Assembly (NCBI RefSeq): GCF_003665435.1
Contig: NZ_CP023407.1
Span: forward strand, 3,906,001 to 3,970,000
Origin: Streptomyces fungicidicus
GTDB taxonomy: Bacteria; Actinomycetota; Actinomycetes; Streptomycetales; Streptomycetaceae
DNA: 64,000 nt
Reading direction: 5' to 3'
The notes under the pieces were generated by a model. The model did no database searches, was not told the DNA's origin, and saw nothing but the letters and a program-made list of their open reading frames with translations. Numbering within the stretch: position 1 is the stretch's first letter; the number at the start of each line of letters is the position of its first letter. The position numbers were made by a program, and so were the translations under genes. Of this stretch, positions 43,137 through 50,697 are shown piece after piece.

Positions 43137-43176
43137 CCGGCCGCGCACGGACCCGACGATGTCCGTACGCGGCCGG
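43137..43176. terminator. Bidirectional hairpin between pirin and the SpoIIE-type gene
   Basis: A 16-bp stem with a single mismatch (43137-43152 with 43161-43176) and an 8-base loop lies between the two convergent stop codons. Confidence 0.82.
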
Positions 43177-43186
43177 CGGGCGCCGC

Positions 43187-45301
43187 TCAGCCGGCGCCGG
43201 TCTCCTCGGTCTCGTACAGCTCGAACCAGATGCTCTTGCCGCGGCCGCGCGGGGCGACGCCCCAGGTGTGGGCGAGGAGTTCGATCAGGACCAGGCCGCG
43301 TCCCGAGGAGGCGAGCTCGCCGGGCCTGCGCACATGCGGCAGGTCGTCACCGGCGTCGGTGACCTCGATGCGTATCCGGCGGCCGTCGTCGCCGCCGGTG
43401 ACCTCGGCGAGCAGCAGGGCGTCGGTGTCGGTGTGCACGAGGACGTTGGTGAGCACCTCCGACAGCAGCAGCACCGCCGAGTCCACCTGGTCGGGCGAGG
43501 ACCAGTCGTGCAGCAGCTCGCGCAGTTGCTGCCGGGCCACCGAGACCCGTTCGGGCTCGGCCTGGGCCACCGTCAGCATGGTGCGGCGCGCCGGGGGCGG
43601 CGCCGACTCGGCGCCGCAGCCGCAGCCTTCGCCCTCCCGGGACAGCAGCATCATGGCGATGTCGTCCTCGCGGCGGTCGGCGAGCGGGCCGGTGGTGTGG
43701 TGCGAGGAGGGGCCGTGCACCGCCTGGACCAGGGCGTCGGCCAGCTCCTCCTGAGTGCCCTTGTGCCCCTCCAGCAGGGCGCGCAGCCGCTGCCAGCCGC
43801 TCTCCAGGTCGTGGCCGCCGGTCTCGATCAGCCCGTCGGTGCAGATCAGCACGGTCTCGCCGGACTCCAGGACGAACCGGGTGGTGGGGTAGTCGGCGTC
43901 CGGGTCGATGCCCAGCGGCAGCCCGCCCGCCGTCGGCCGGGCCAGCACCGTCCCGTCGGCCATCCGGATCACCGGGTCGGGGTGCCCGGCGCGGGCCACC
44001 TCCAGCACTCCGCTCACCGGGTCGACCTCGACGTACAGGCAGGTCGCGAAGCGCAGCTCCGCAGGGTCCGCCTCGTTGATCCCGTGCAGGAAGCGGGAGG
44101 CGCGGGAGAGCACGGCGTCGGGGCGGTGCCCCTCGGAGGAGTAGGCCCGCAGGGCTATCCGCAGCTGGCCCATCAGCCCGGCCGCCCGTACGTCATGGCC
44201 CTGGACGTCCCCGATGACCATCGCGAACCTGCCGTTCGGCAGCGGGATGACGTCGTACCAGTCGCCGCCCACCTGGAGCCCGCCGCCGGTGGGGACGTAG
44301 CGGGCGGCGATGCTCATGCCGGGGATGCCGGCGCCGAGCTTCGGCAGCATGGTGCGCTGCAGCCCCTCGCTCAGCGCCCGCTCGCTCTCCGCCGTGCCCG
44401 CGCGGGACAGCGCCTGCGCCAGCATCCGGGCGACCGTGGTCAGCACGGAACGCTCGTCGGGCGTGAACGCGACCGGATAGGCGAAGGCGGCCAGCCAGGC
44501 GCCCATCGTGCGGCCGGAGGCGGTCAGCGGGAGGAAGGCCCAGGACTGCCGGCCGAAGCGCTGGGCGAGCGGCCAGGTGAGCGGGTAGCGGGCCTTGTAC
44601 TGCTCCGGGGAGGAGAGATAGACGGCCCGTCCCGTGCGCACCACCTCGGCGGCCGGGTAGTCCGTGTCCAGCGGCATGTAGAACGGGTTGTCCGCACCGG
44701 GCTCGTGTCCGTGGTGGCCGATGATCGTGAGGTGGGCGCCCTCCACACCGAACACGGCCAGTCCGTCCGGGGAGAAGCCCGGCATCGACAGGTTGGCCGC
44801 GACCCGCAGCACCTCCTGCGTCGACCGCGCCTCCGCCAGCGCCCGGCCCGCGTCCAGCAGGAACGCCTCCCGGGAGCGCCGCCAGTCGCCGGTGACCGCC
44901 CTGCGCCCGGCGGGCGTTCCCGGCATGGGGTCGGTGACCTCCTGGAGGGTCCCGGTCAGGACGTACGCCCTGCGGACGCTGTCGAAGGAGGGCTTGGAGC
45001 GGCTGCGCACCACCCGGACGACGTGCTTGTGGTCGTCCATGATCCGGATCCGCACCTCGGCGAGGGTGCCCTCGGCCACGGCGAGCCGGACCACTCCGGT
45101 GATCTCGTTCCAGTCGACGGGGTGCAGACGCGCGCGCACCTGGGCCTCCGTGAGGGTGACCTGTGCGGCGGGCAGTCCGAGCAGCCGTGCCGCCACTGCG
45201 TCGACCGTGACCAGCCCGGTTGCGGTGTCCCAGTGCCAGAGTCCGGTGCCGAGCGCGGCGAGGACGTCCTCCACGGCGGGCAGCGGCTCACCAGTGCGCA
45301 T
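43187..45301 (-). CDS. PAS-GAF-PP2C (SpoIIE)-HATPase regulator of anti-sigma systems
   Basis: A 704-residue multidomain switch protein. A PAS-like domain covers about 10-125, a GAF domain about 145-300, a SpoIIE-type PP2C phosphatase about 325-545 (GGDWYDVIPL, IGDVQGHDVRAA, LICTDGLIE, REDDIAMM) and a C-terminal HATPase-c domain from about 570 (LLLSEVLTNVLVHT, ASSGRGLVLIELLA). Such proteins dephosphorylate and rephosphorylate anti-anti-sigma factors. It is one of the many Streptomyces paralogues; its partner is not adjacent. Confidence 0.9.
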   Translation of the reverse strand: MRTGEPLPAVEDVLAALGTGLWHWDTATGLVTVDAVAARLLGLPAAQVTLTEAQVRARLHPVDWNEITGVVRLAVAEGTLAEVRIRIMDDHKHVVRVVRSRSKPSFDSVRRAYVLTGTLQEVTDPMPGTPAGRRAVTGDWRRSREAFLLDAGRALAEARSTQEVLRVAANLSMPGFSPDGLAVFGVEGAHLTIIGHHGHEPGADNPFYMPLDTDYPAAEVVRTGRAVYLSSPEQYKARYPLTWPLAQRFGRQSWAFLPLTASGRTMGAWLAAFAYPVAFTPDERSVLTTVARMLAQALSRAGTAESERALSEGLQRTMLPKLGAGIPGMSIAARYVPTGGGLQVGGDWYDVIPLPNGRFAMVIGDVQGHDVRAAGLMGQLRIALRAYSSEGHRPDAVLSRASRFLHGINEADPAELRFATCLYVEVDPVSGVLEVARAGHPDPVIRMADGTVLARPTAGGLPLGIDPDADYPTTRFVLESGETVLICTDGLIETGGHDLESGWQRLRALLEGHKGTQEELADALVQAVHGPSSHHTTGPLADRREDDIAMMLLSREGEGCGCGAESAPPPARRTMLTVAQAEPERVSVARQQLRELLHDWSSPDQVDSAVLLLSEVLTNVLVHTDTDALLLAEVTGGDDGRRIRIEVTDAGDDLPHVRRPGELASSGRGLVLIELLAHTWGVAPRGRGKSIWFELYETEETGAG

Positions 45302-45407
45302 TGCACCACTTTATGAAGATGGTGTCGAAAAATGCCACCGAAGCCGTGCGGGCGCCCCCGGGTAATGGCGGAGAAGCGATCTTGGCCCGGCCGGTAGGCT
45401 TGGGGGA

Positions 45408-45421
45408 GTTTCACGTGAAAC
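45408..45421. other. parS centromere site
   Basis: A second perfect GTTTCACGTGAAAC, intergenic this time, 36 bp before the aspS ATG. It lies 27.8 kb from the copy at 17621. ParB binding here could affect aspS expression. Confidence 0.92.
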
Positions 45422-45456
45422 AACGACCCCGATCCGCGAAGGCTGGATGAACGACG

Positions 45457-47220
45457 ATGCATCGGTACAGGTCCCACACCTGCGGCGAGCTCCGCGCCTC
45501 TGACGTCGGCACCGACGTCCGGCTGAGTGGCTGGCTGCACAATCGGCGCGACCTGGGCGGCATCCTCTTCATCGATCTGCGCGATCACTACGGCATCACG
45601 CAGCTGGTCGCCCGCCCGGGCACCGAGGCGTACGAGGCGCTGGACAAGCTCTCCAAGGAGACCGTGGTCCGCGTCGACGGCAAGGTCGTCTCGCGCGGCA
45701 CGGAGAACGTCAACGCCGAGCTGCCGACCGGTGAGGTCGAGGTCGAGGTCGGCGCGGTCGAGGTGCTGGGCGCCGCCGCCCCGCTTCCCTTCACCATCAA
45801 CGCCGAGGACGGCGTCAACGAGGAGCGGCGCCTGGAGTACCGCTTCCTCGACCTGCGCCGCGAGCGCATGCACCGCAACATCCTGCTGCGCACGTCGGTC
45901 ATCTCGGCGATGCGCCACAAGATGACGGCCATGGGCTTCAACGAGATGGCGACGCCGATCCTGAGCGCCACCTCCCCCGAGGGCGCCCGTGACTTCGTGG
46001 TCCCGTCGCGTCTGAACCCGGGCCGGTTCTACGCGCTGCCGCAGGCCCCGCAGCAGTTCAAGCAGCTGCTGATGATCTCCGGCTTCGACCGCTACTTCCA
46101 GATCGCGCCCTGCTTCCGCGACGAGGACGCCCGCGCGGACCGCTCGCCGGGCGAGTTCTACCAGCTCGACGTGGAGATGAGCTTCGTCGAGCAGGAGGAC
46201 GTCTTCCAGCCGATCGAGAAGCTGATGACCGAGCTGTTCGAGGAGTTCGGCAACGGCCGTCATGTGACGTCGCCGTTCCCGCGCGTCCCGTTCCGCGAGG
46301 CGATGCTGAAGTACGGCTCCGACAAGCCGGACCTCCGTGCCCAGCTGGAGCTCGTCGACATCACCGACATCTTCGAGGGCTCGGAGTTCAAGGCCTTCGC
46401 CGGCAAGCACGTGCGCGCGCTGCCGGTGCCGGACGTCTCCGGCCAGCCCCGCAAGTTCTTCGACCAGCTCGGCGACTACGCGGTCTCCCAGGGCGCGAAG
46501 GGCCTGGCGTGGGTGCGCGTCGCCGAGGACGGCTCGCTGAGCGGCCCGATCGCGAAGTTCCTGACGGAGGCGAACGTCGCGGAGCTCACCAAGCGTCTCT
46601 CGCTGGCCCCCGGCCACGCGGTGTTCTTCGGCGCGGGCGACTTCGACGAGGTCTCGAAGATCATGGGCGCGGTGCGGGTCGAGGCCGCCAAGCGCGCCGG
46701 GCACTTCGAGGAGAACGTCTTCCGCTTCTGCTGGATCGTCGACTTCCCGATGTACGAGAAGGACGAGGAGACCGGCGCGATCGACTTCTCGCACAACCCC
46801 TTCTCGATGCCGCAGGGCGGCCTGGAGGCCCTGGAGACCCAGGACCCGTTGGACATCCTGGGCTGGCAGTACGACATCGTCTGCAACGGCGTCGAGCTGT
46901 CCTCGGGCGCGATCCGGAACCACGAGCCGGAGATCATGCTCAAGGCGTTCGAGATCGCGGGCTACGAGCGCGAGATGGTCGAGGAGAAGTTCGCGGGCAT
47001 GCTCCGCGCGTTCCGCTTCGGCGCCCCGCCGCACGGTGGCATCGCGCCGGGTGTCGACCGCATCGTCATGCTGCTCGCCGACGAGCCCAACATCCGCGAG
47101 ACCATCGCCTTCCCGCTCAACGGCAACGCCCAGGACCTGATGATGGGCGCGCCGACGGAGCTGGAGGAGGCCCGCCTGAGGGAACTCCACCTGACGGTCC
47201 GCAAGCCGCAGCCGAAGTAA
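45457..47220 (+). CDS. aspS: Aspartyl-tRNA synthetase
   Basis: A 587-residue class II bacterial-type synthetase. The N-terminal OB-fold anticodon-binding domain (GWLHNRRDLGGILFIDLRDHYG) precedes the catalytic domain with motif 2 FRDEDARADRSPGEFYQLD and motif 3 GAPPHGGIAPGVDRIVML, with the bacterial insertion (GAD) domain between. Class II motif 1 lies around ILSATSPEGARDF. It is monocistronic with its own strong terminator. Confidence 0.95.
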   Translation: MHRYRSHTCGELRASDVGTDVRLSGWLHNRRDLGGILFIDLRDHYGITQLVARPGTEAYEALDKLSKETVVRVDGKVVSRGTENVNAELPTGEVEVEVGAVEVLGAAAPLPFTINAEDGVNEERRLEYRFLDLRRERMHRNILLRTSVISAMRHKMTAMGFNEMATPILSATSPEGARDFVVPSRLNPGRFYALPQAPQQFKQLLMISGFDRYFQIAPCFRDEDARADRSPGEFYQLDVEMSFVEQEDVFQPIEKLMTELFEEFGNGRHVTSPFPRVPFREAMLKYGSDKPDLRAQLELVDITDIFEGSEFKAFAGKHVRALPVPDVSGQPRKFFDQLGDYAVSQGAKGLAWVRVAEDGSLSGPIAKFLTEANVAELTKRLSLAPGHAVFFGAGDFDEVSKIMGAVRVEAAKRAGHFEENVFRFCWIVDFPMYEKDEETGAIDFSHNPFSMPQGGLEALETQDPLDILGWQYDIVCNGVELSSGAIRNHEPEIMLKAFEIAGYEREMVEEKFAGMLRAFRFGAPPHGGIAPGVDRIVMLLADEPNIRETIAFPLNGNAQDLMMGAPTELEEARLRELHLTVRKPQPK

Positions 47221-47235
47221 CCGGCACACGCTCCG

Positions 47236-47280
47236 CACAGCGAGGGCCCGGGACGGACACCGTCCCGGGCCCTCGCTGTG
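47236..47280. terminator. Bidirectional terminator after aspS
   Basis: A perfect 21-bp stem (47236-47256 with 47260-47280) with a 3-base loop lies between aspS and the convergent pyruvyl transferase gene; it is the longest perfect hairpin in the window. Confidence 0.9.
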
Positions 47281-47289
47281 ACGTGTCCG

Positions 47290-48789
47290 TCAGTTCTTGG
47301 CGCCGCTCGACAGTTTGCGGGTGCGGCGGCGCAGGGCCGGGCCCAGGCGGACCAGGAGGCGCTTGTCGATGCCGGTCACCCTGCGCTCGACAGTGCTCAG
47401 GGCCTTGCGGGTGGCGGCCAGTTCGCGGGCGAGGGTGTCGAGCTTCCGCTCGGTCTCGTCGGCACGCTTCTCGGCCGTGGCGAGCTGGGCGCGCAGCGCC
47501 TTGTTCTCCTGAGCCTGCTTGCGCGCCTGCTCACGGGTCCGCTGTCCGGCCGTCGTGATCTGCTCGCGCAGCCGGCTGAGGCGGTAGCGCATCTGCCCGT
47601 CGTCCGAGCCGTCCCAGACCGGCATGGACGCGGGCAGCTCCAGCTCGGCCATGCGGGCGTCGAAGGCGGCGCCGCCGTCGCCGTGCGTGTAGGTGTTCTG
47701 CAGACCGTTGCGGTCCAGGAAGGCCACGATCCGGTCGAACCGCTCGCCGTGGCCCTTGAGCATCGCGGAGAAGTCGGCGTCCTCGTACAGCGCGCGCGGG
47801 TCCGTCTCGGCGGGCAGGCCGGCGAGCTGCCGGTGGGGGATGTCGAAGTACCGGCACAGCTCCAGGGTGCGGGAGTCGTGCGTGAGGACGACGCTCGGGG
47901 TGCCGGCCAGCAGGGCGGCGACGTTGCCGTGGATGCGGGTGCCGTAGGCGAAGTCGTATCCGCGCAGTTCCTCGATCCAGGTCGCCGGGTCGAGCGGCAT
48001 GCGCACCTTGTTCTCACGCAGCAGCGGGTGGCTGAGGTGGCGCGGGAAGGGGTCCTCCACGCCCGACTCGGGCGTGGTGTCGCCCCAGAGCAGCAGCTCG
48101 GCGTCGTCGGTGTGCTGCGCGTAGTACGTCAGGTGCGGGTAGCGCTCCCAGGCGTGCCGGGCGATGCCGGAGATGTCGCCGACGGGTATCGCGTCCGGGG
48201 AGAGGTTGACGGCGATGCGGGAGTCGGCCGTCAGGTCCGCGGCGCGGATGTCGGGGAAGGTCGCGCCGTACAGGAACATCGACGGGCAGCCGATGATGTC
48301 GACGTCCTGGAAGCCGAGGTCGTTCAGGTAACGGGCGGTGAGTTCACCGCGGACGCCGATGGAGGCGGAGCGCTCCAGGACGGCGGCGGCGAAGCGTTTG
48401 ACGGATGCCTCCATCGGTCCGAGCCATTCGGTGTCGTAGTCGTCGGGGGCCTGGGCGCCGACGCCGAAGACCACCACCGGGATGGTGAGCTGCTCGATCA
48501 GGGTGGAGAGCCGGTCCAGAGAAGTGTGGAAACCGGGCCGGAAGGCGTTGGCGAGAGGAACGACGAAGACGTCGTACTGCTCGTTGATCTCGGCCGCGCG
48601 GCGCGCCGACGGGTCGGTGCGGATGCCGTTGGAGGTCACCTCGGTGTCCGGCAGCGACAGCATCTTGTGGGCGGAGTCGCTGAACAGCAGGTTGCCCGTG
48701 TTGGTGCCGATCAGGTCCTGCTGGAGGAATTCTGTCGGGGAGGCGACGTGGAACGGGCTCTTACCGGAACGGACAAGGATGTGCTTCAC
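47290..48789 (-). CDS. Polysaccharide pyruvyl transferase family protein
   Basis: A 499-residue enzyme of the CsaB/WcaK type that adds ketal-linked pyruvate to cell-surface glycans. The Rossmann-like domain runs over about 20-340 (PVVVFGVGAQAP, YGTRIHGNVAALLAGTPSVVLTHDSRTLEL). A Lys/Arg/Glu/Ala-rich coiled coil from about 420 to 480 is a non-typical C-terminal addition. GTG 48789 is preceded by GAGGGA at good spacing; a GTG six codons upstream is less likely. It is monocistronic. Confidence 0.82.
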   Translation of the reverse strand: MKHILVRSGKSPFHVASPTEFLQQDLIGTNTGNLLFSDSAHKMLSLPDTEVTSNGIRTDPSARRAAEINEQYDVFVVPLANAFRPGFHTSLDRLSTLIEQLTIPVVVFGVGAQAPDDYDTEWLGPMEASVKRFAAAVLERSASIGVRGELTARYLNDLGFQDVDIIGCPSMFLYGATFPDIRAADLTADSRIAVNLSPDAIPVGDISGIARHAWERYPHLTYYAQHTDDAELLLWGDTTPESGVEDPFPRHLSHPLLRENKVRMPLDPATWIEELRGYDFAYGTRIHGNVAALLAGTPSVVLTHDSRTLELCRYFDIPHRQLAGLPAETDPRALYEDADFSAMLKGHGERFDRIVAFLDRNGLQNTYTHGDGGAAFDARMAELELPASMPVWDGSDDGQMRYRLSRLREQITTAGQRTREQARKQAQENKALRAQLATAEKRADETERKLDTLARELAATRKALSTVERRVTGIDKRLLVRLGPALRRRTRKLSSGAKN

Positions 48790-48899
48790 GTCATTCCCTC
48801 GGTGCACGGGCGGGCTCGGCCGCGCGTCGGCCCCTCGGGACCGCGACGCACACCCGTGCGGCGGACGAAAGTTCGATACGCACGCACGGGTGAAGAAAC

Positions 48900-48928
48900 C
48901 TTATACGCCGGTAAATGAAGGGTGAAGC
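48900..48928 (-). promoter_or_regulatory. Candidate promoter of the pyruvyl transferase gene
   Basis: On the minus strand GCTTCA (48928-48923) and TATAAG (48905-48900) are spaced by 17 bp. TATAAG matches the -10 consensus in five of six bases, but the -35 match is weak. It is 111 bp before the GTG start. Confidence 0.35.
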
Positions 48929-48949
48929 AGTGGTATGTGGCGGAGAGGC

Positions 48950-49000
48950 TTACCGCACTACGAACTGCGCCAGGATCGCCTGCACTTCGTAGATGTCGGC
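48950..49000 (-). pseudogene. C-terminal remnant of a PH-domain gene
   Basis: The minus strand reads DIYEVQAILAQFVVR and a TAA stop at 48952-48950. This matches the last 15 residues of the intact PH-domain protein at 50024-50389 (DIYEVQAILTQFVAR) at 13 of 15 positions. Upstream of this the similarity stops. It lies 32 bp downstream of the Rpn gene stop, where a PH gene would follow if the gene order seen at 50024-50668 were repeated. The DNA match is about 75 percent, so the duplication is old. Confidence 0.72.
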
Positions 49001-49031
49001 CCGCTGCTGGGTACGGGGTTCGTCGATCCGG

Positions 49032-49958
49032 TCACTGCTCGGCGAACAGGTCCTCCGCGCGCTCCACGGTGCCCGAGCGGTCGAGCCAGTCGTTGAGGCG
49101 GTCGAGGTCGGTGCAGCCGGCGATGCGCTGACGGACGTCGTCGGTCAGGGGAAGGCCGCGCACCTCCAGCACACGCAGAACCCCCTTGGCCTCGCCCCTG
49201 GCCTCTCCCTCGGCCTCCCCCTCGGCCTTCCCTTCGGCCATTCCTTCGGCTTTTCCTTCGAGGTACTTCTCCTCGAAGAGCGTTCGGTGCCCCGGGAAGT
49301 GGGTGACGACGTTCTGCATCAGCTGCCTCCAGTTCTTCCTGGTCGGAGTGGACTCCAGACCGACCTCCACCACCTCGAACCAGTACTTCGTGGTGTCCGG
49401 CTCCAAGGACACAAGTCCGCGCGCGACCGTCTCCAGTATGGCGGCCGCCCTCGGGTTTTGGCTGTGCACGATGGCCGACAGTGCCGCGAGGGCCGGCTGC
49501 TGTGCCACCACCGCCGCGCTGGTGATCTCCGGGACCGTCTGCGGGCCCAGGACGAACGGACGGGTGACCTGGCTCGTCCAGGGGCCCACGGTGCTTTCGA
49601 AGGGGCCTGTCGCCCAGGTCGCCGTGGAACGGTCGCGGCAGACCACGACCAGCAACACGGGCAGGTCGTACTTGGCGCGCAGATACGCGACGTAGTACGC
49701 CCAGTTCTTCGCCTTGTCAGGGTCCTTCTTCGTCTGGGCTTCCACGGCCAGGACGAAGTGCTCACCCATGTCGGGCTCGAACATGAGGACCGTGTCCGCT
49801 CGCCGCTCCACCGGACGGATCTCTGTCACGTCGGGGGAGAGCTCGTGGAAGTCCGTCTTCACGGGCGGCGGAAGGCCCAGTGCCTCGAAGACGGGGGTGA
49901 GGGCCTCCGGGTGCTCCTGGAAAAGCCGGTGGGAGGCCTCGTGTGTTGCGGTGACCAT
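49032..49958 (-). CDS. Rpn/YhgA-like PD-(D/E)XK nuclease family protein
   Basis: A 308-residue protein related to the recombination-promoting nuclease (Rpn) group. The nuclease-like core has the aspartate in RRADTVLMFE and the VEAQTKKDPDK segment in place of the (D/E)xK motif, with a helix then RAKYDLPVLLVVVCRD. A repetitive charged stretch (KAEGMAEGKAEGEAEGEARGEAKG pattern) and the conserved tail RQRIAGCTDLDRLNDWLDRS follow, a common Streptomyces C-terminus. A perfect inverted repeat overlaps its ATG. It sits between an intact PH gene and a PH remnant. Confidence 0.72.
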   Translation of the reverse strand: MVTATHEASHRLFQEHPEALTPVFEALGLPPPVKTDFHELSPDVTEIRPVERRADTVLMFEPDMGEHFVLAVEAQTKKDPDKAKNWAYYVAYLRAKYDLPVLLVVVCRDRSTATWATGPFESTVGPWTSQVTRPFVLGPQTVPEITSAAVVAQQPALAALSAIVHSQNPRAAAILETVARGLVSLEPDTTKYWFEVVEVGLESTPTRKNWRQLMQNVVTHFPGHRTLFEEKYLEGKAEGMAEGKAEGEAEGEARGEAKGVLRVLEVRGLPLTDDVRQRIAGCTDLDRLNDWLDRSGTVERAEDLFAEQ

Positions 49959-49984
49959 GGGTGCAAGCCTGTTGCACCCATGGT
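49954..49984. promoter_or_regulatory. 13-bp inverted repeat covering the start codon of the Rpn-type gene
   Basis: ACCATGGGTGCAA (49954-49966) and TTGCACCCATGGT (49972-49984) form a perfect hairpin with a 5-base loop that includes the initiation codon at 49958-49956. In RNA it would hide the start; in DNA it could be an operator. It may also be the scar of a recombination event. Confidence 0.65.
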
Positions 49985-50023
49985 TTATGCGCGGGGCATA
50001 TGAGTGACGATCACCCGATCGGG

Positions 50024-50389
50024 TCAGCGGGCCACGAACTGGGTGAGGATGGCCTGGACCTCGTAGATGTCGACGCCCTTGGTGAAGGTCTTCTGGATGG
50101 GGGCCTGGCTGCCGGAGAGCCAGATCTTCAGTTCGGCGTCGAGGTCGAAGGTGCCGGCGGTCTCCACGGCGAAGTGGGTGATGCTGCGGTACGGGATGGA
50201 GTGGTACTCGGTCTTCTTGCCGGTGATGCCCTGCTTGTCGACCATGATCAGGCGGCGGTCGGTGAACAGTATGGTGTCGCGGATCAGCAGGAACGCGGCG
50301 TGCACCTGCTCGCCCTGGCCGAGCAGACGGGCGTACTCCTGCTGTGCCTGGGCCGGGTCGACGGTGTGCGCGTTGCCGAACAGTGCCAT
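50024..50389 (-). CDS. Small bacterial PH-domain protein (bPH_1 / DUF1696-like)
   Basis: A 121-residue protein that is almost wholly one PH-like domain: TDRRLIMVDKQGITGKKTEYHSIPYRSITHFAVETAGTFDLDAELKIW is the family core (given here only in part by position 55-100). It ends DIYEVQAILTQFVAR. ATG 50389 was chosen as the family start; upstream codons are open but not conserved. Function unknown; bacterial PH domains often mediate protein interaction. A 12-bp palindrome, ACCCGATCGGGT (50013-50024), lies at its stop. Confidence 0.82.
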   Translation of the reverse strand: MALFGNAHTVDPAQAQQEYARLLGQGEQVHAAFLLIRDTILFTDRRLIMVDKQGITGKKTEYHSIPYRSITHFAVETAGTFDLDAELKIWLSGSQAPIQKTFTKGVDIYEVQAILTQFVAR

Positions 50390-50460
50390 GGGTGGGTCCC
50401 CCCGCGTGAGTGGTGCCGGCCGGACGGCCGACTTCACGCGATCTTCGCAAAAGAAGGAGC

Positions 50461-50487
50461 CCGGGAGAAGGTCTGCTTCTCTCCCGG
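50461..50487 (-). terminator. Possible terminator after metG
   Basis: CCGGGAGAAG (50461-50470) can pair with CTTCTCTCCCGG (50476-50487) with a two-base bulge; the minus strand then runs into CTTCTTTTG. It lies past the metG stop and past the Rpn remnant, before the PH gene. Confidence 0.5.
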
Positions 50488-50548
50488 ACCCCCGCTGTAG
50501 CGAGCGCGTTACGAGGCCGGCTTCTCCGCGGGACGCGGTGGCAACGGC

Positions 50549-50668
50549 CTACTCGGCCGTGGGAGCCGTGACGGCACGGCGGTGCCAGTGCCGCAGAAGC
50601 TCCGGGTCATTACAGCCGGTGATGTGTTCCCGGGCATCCTCGGCGGCACGCCGAGCCTCGCCTTCCAC
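50549..50668 (-). pseudogene. C-terminal remnant of a second Rpn-type gene
   Basis: Minus-strand reading from a GTG at 50668 to a TAG at 50551-50549 gives 39 residues. The stretch REHITGCNDPELLRHWHRRA aligns with RQRIAGCTDLDRLNDWLDRS of the intact Rpn-type protein, including the G-C-x-D and W-x-x-R positions. A VEGEARRAAED stretch before it recalls the intact protein's EGEARGEAKG repeat. No nuclease core is present upstream; the frame instead runs into metG antisense to none of its codons. It precedes the intact PH gene on the same strand. Confidence 0.65.
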
Positions 50669-50697
50669 CCGGCCTCCGGGCGTACGCGTCGTGCGTC

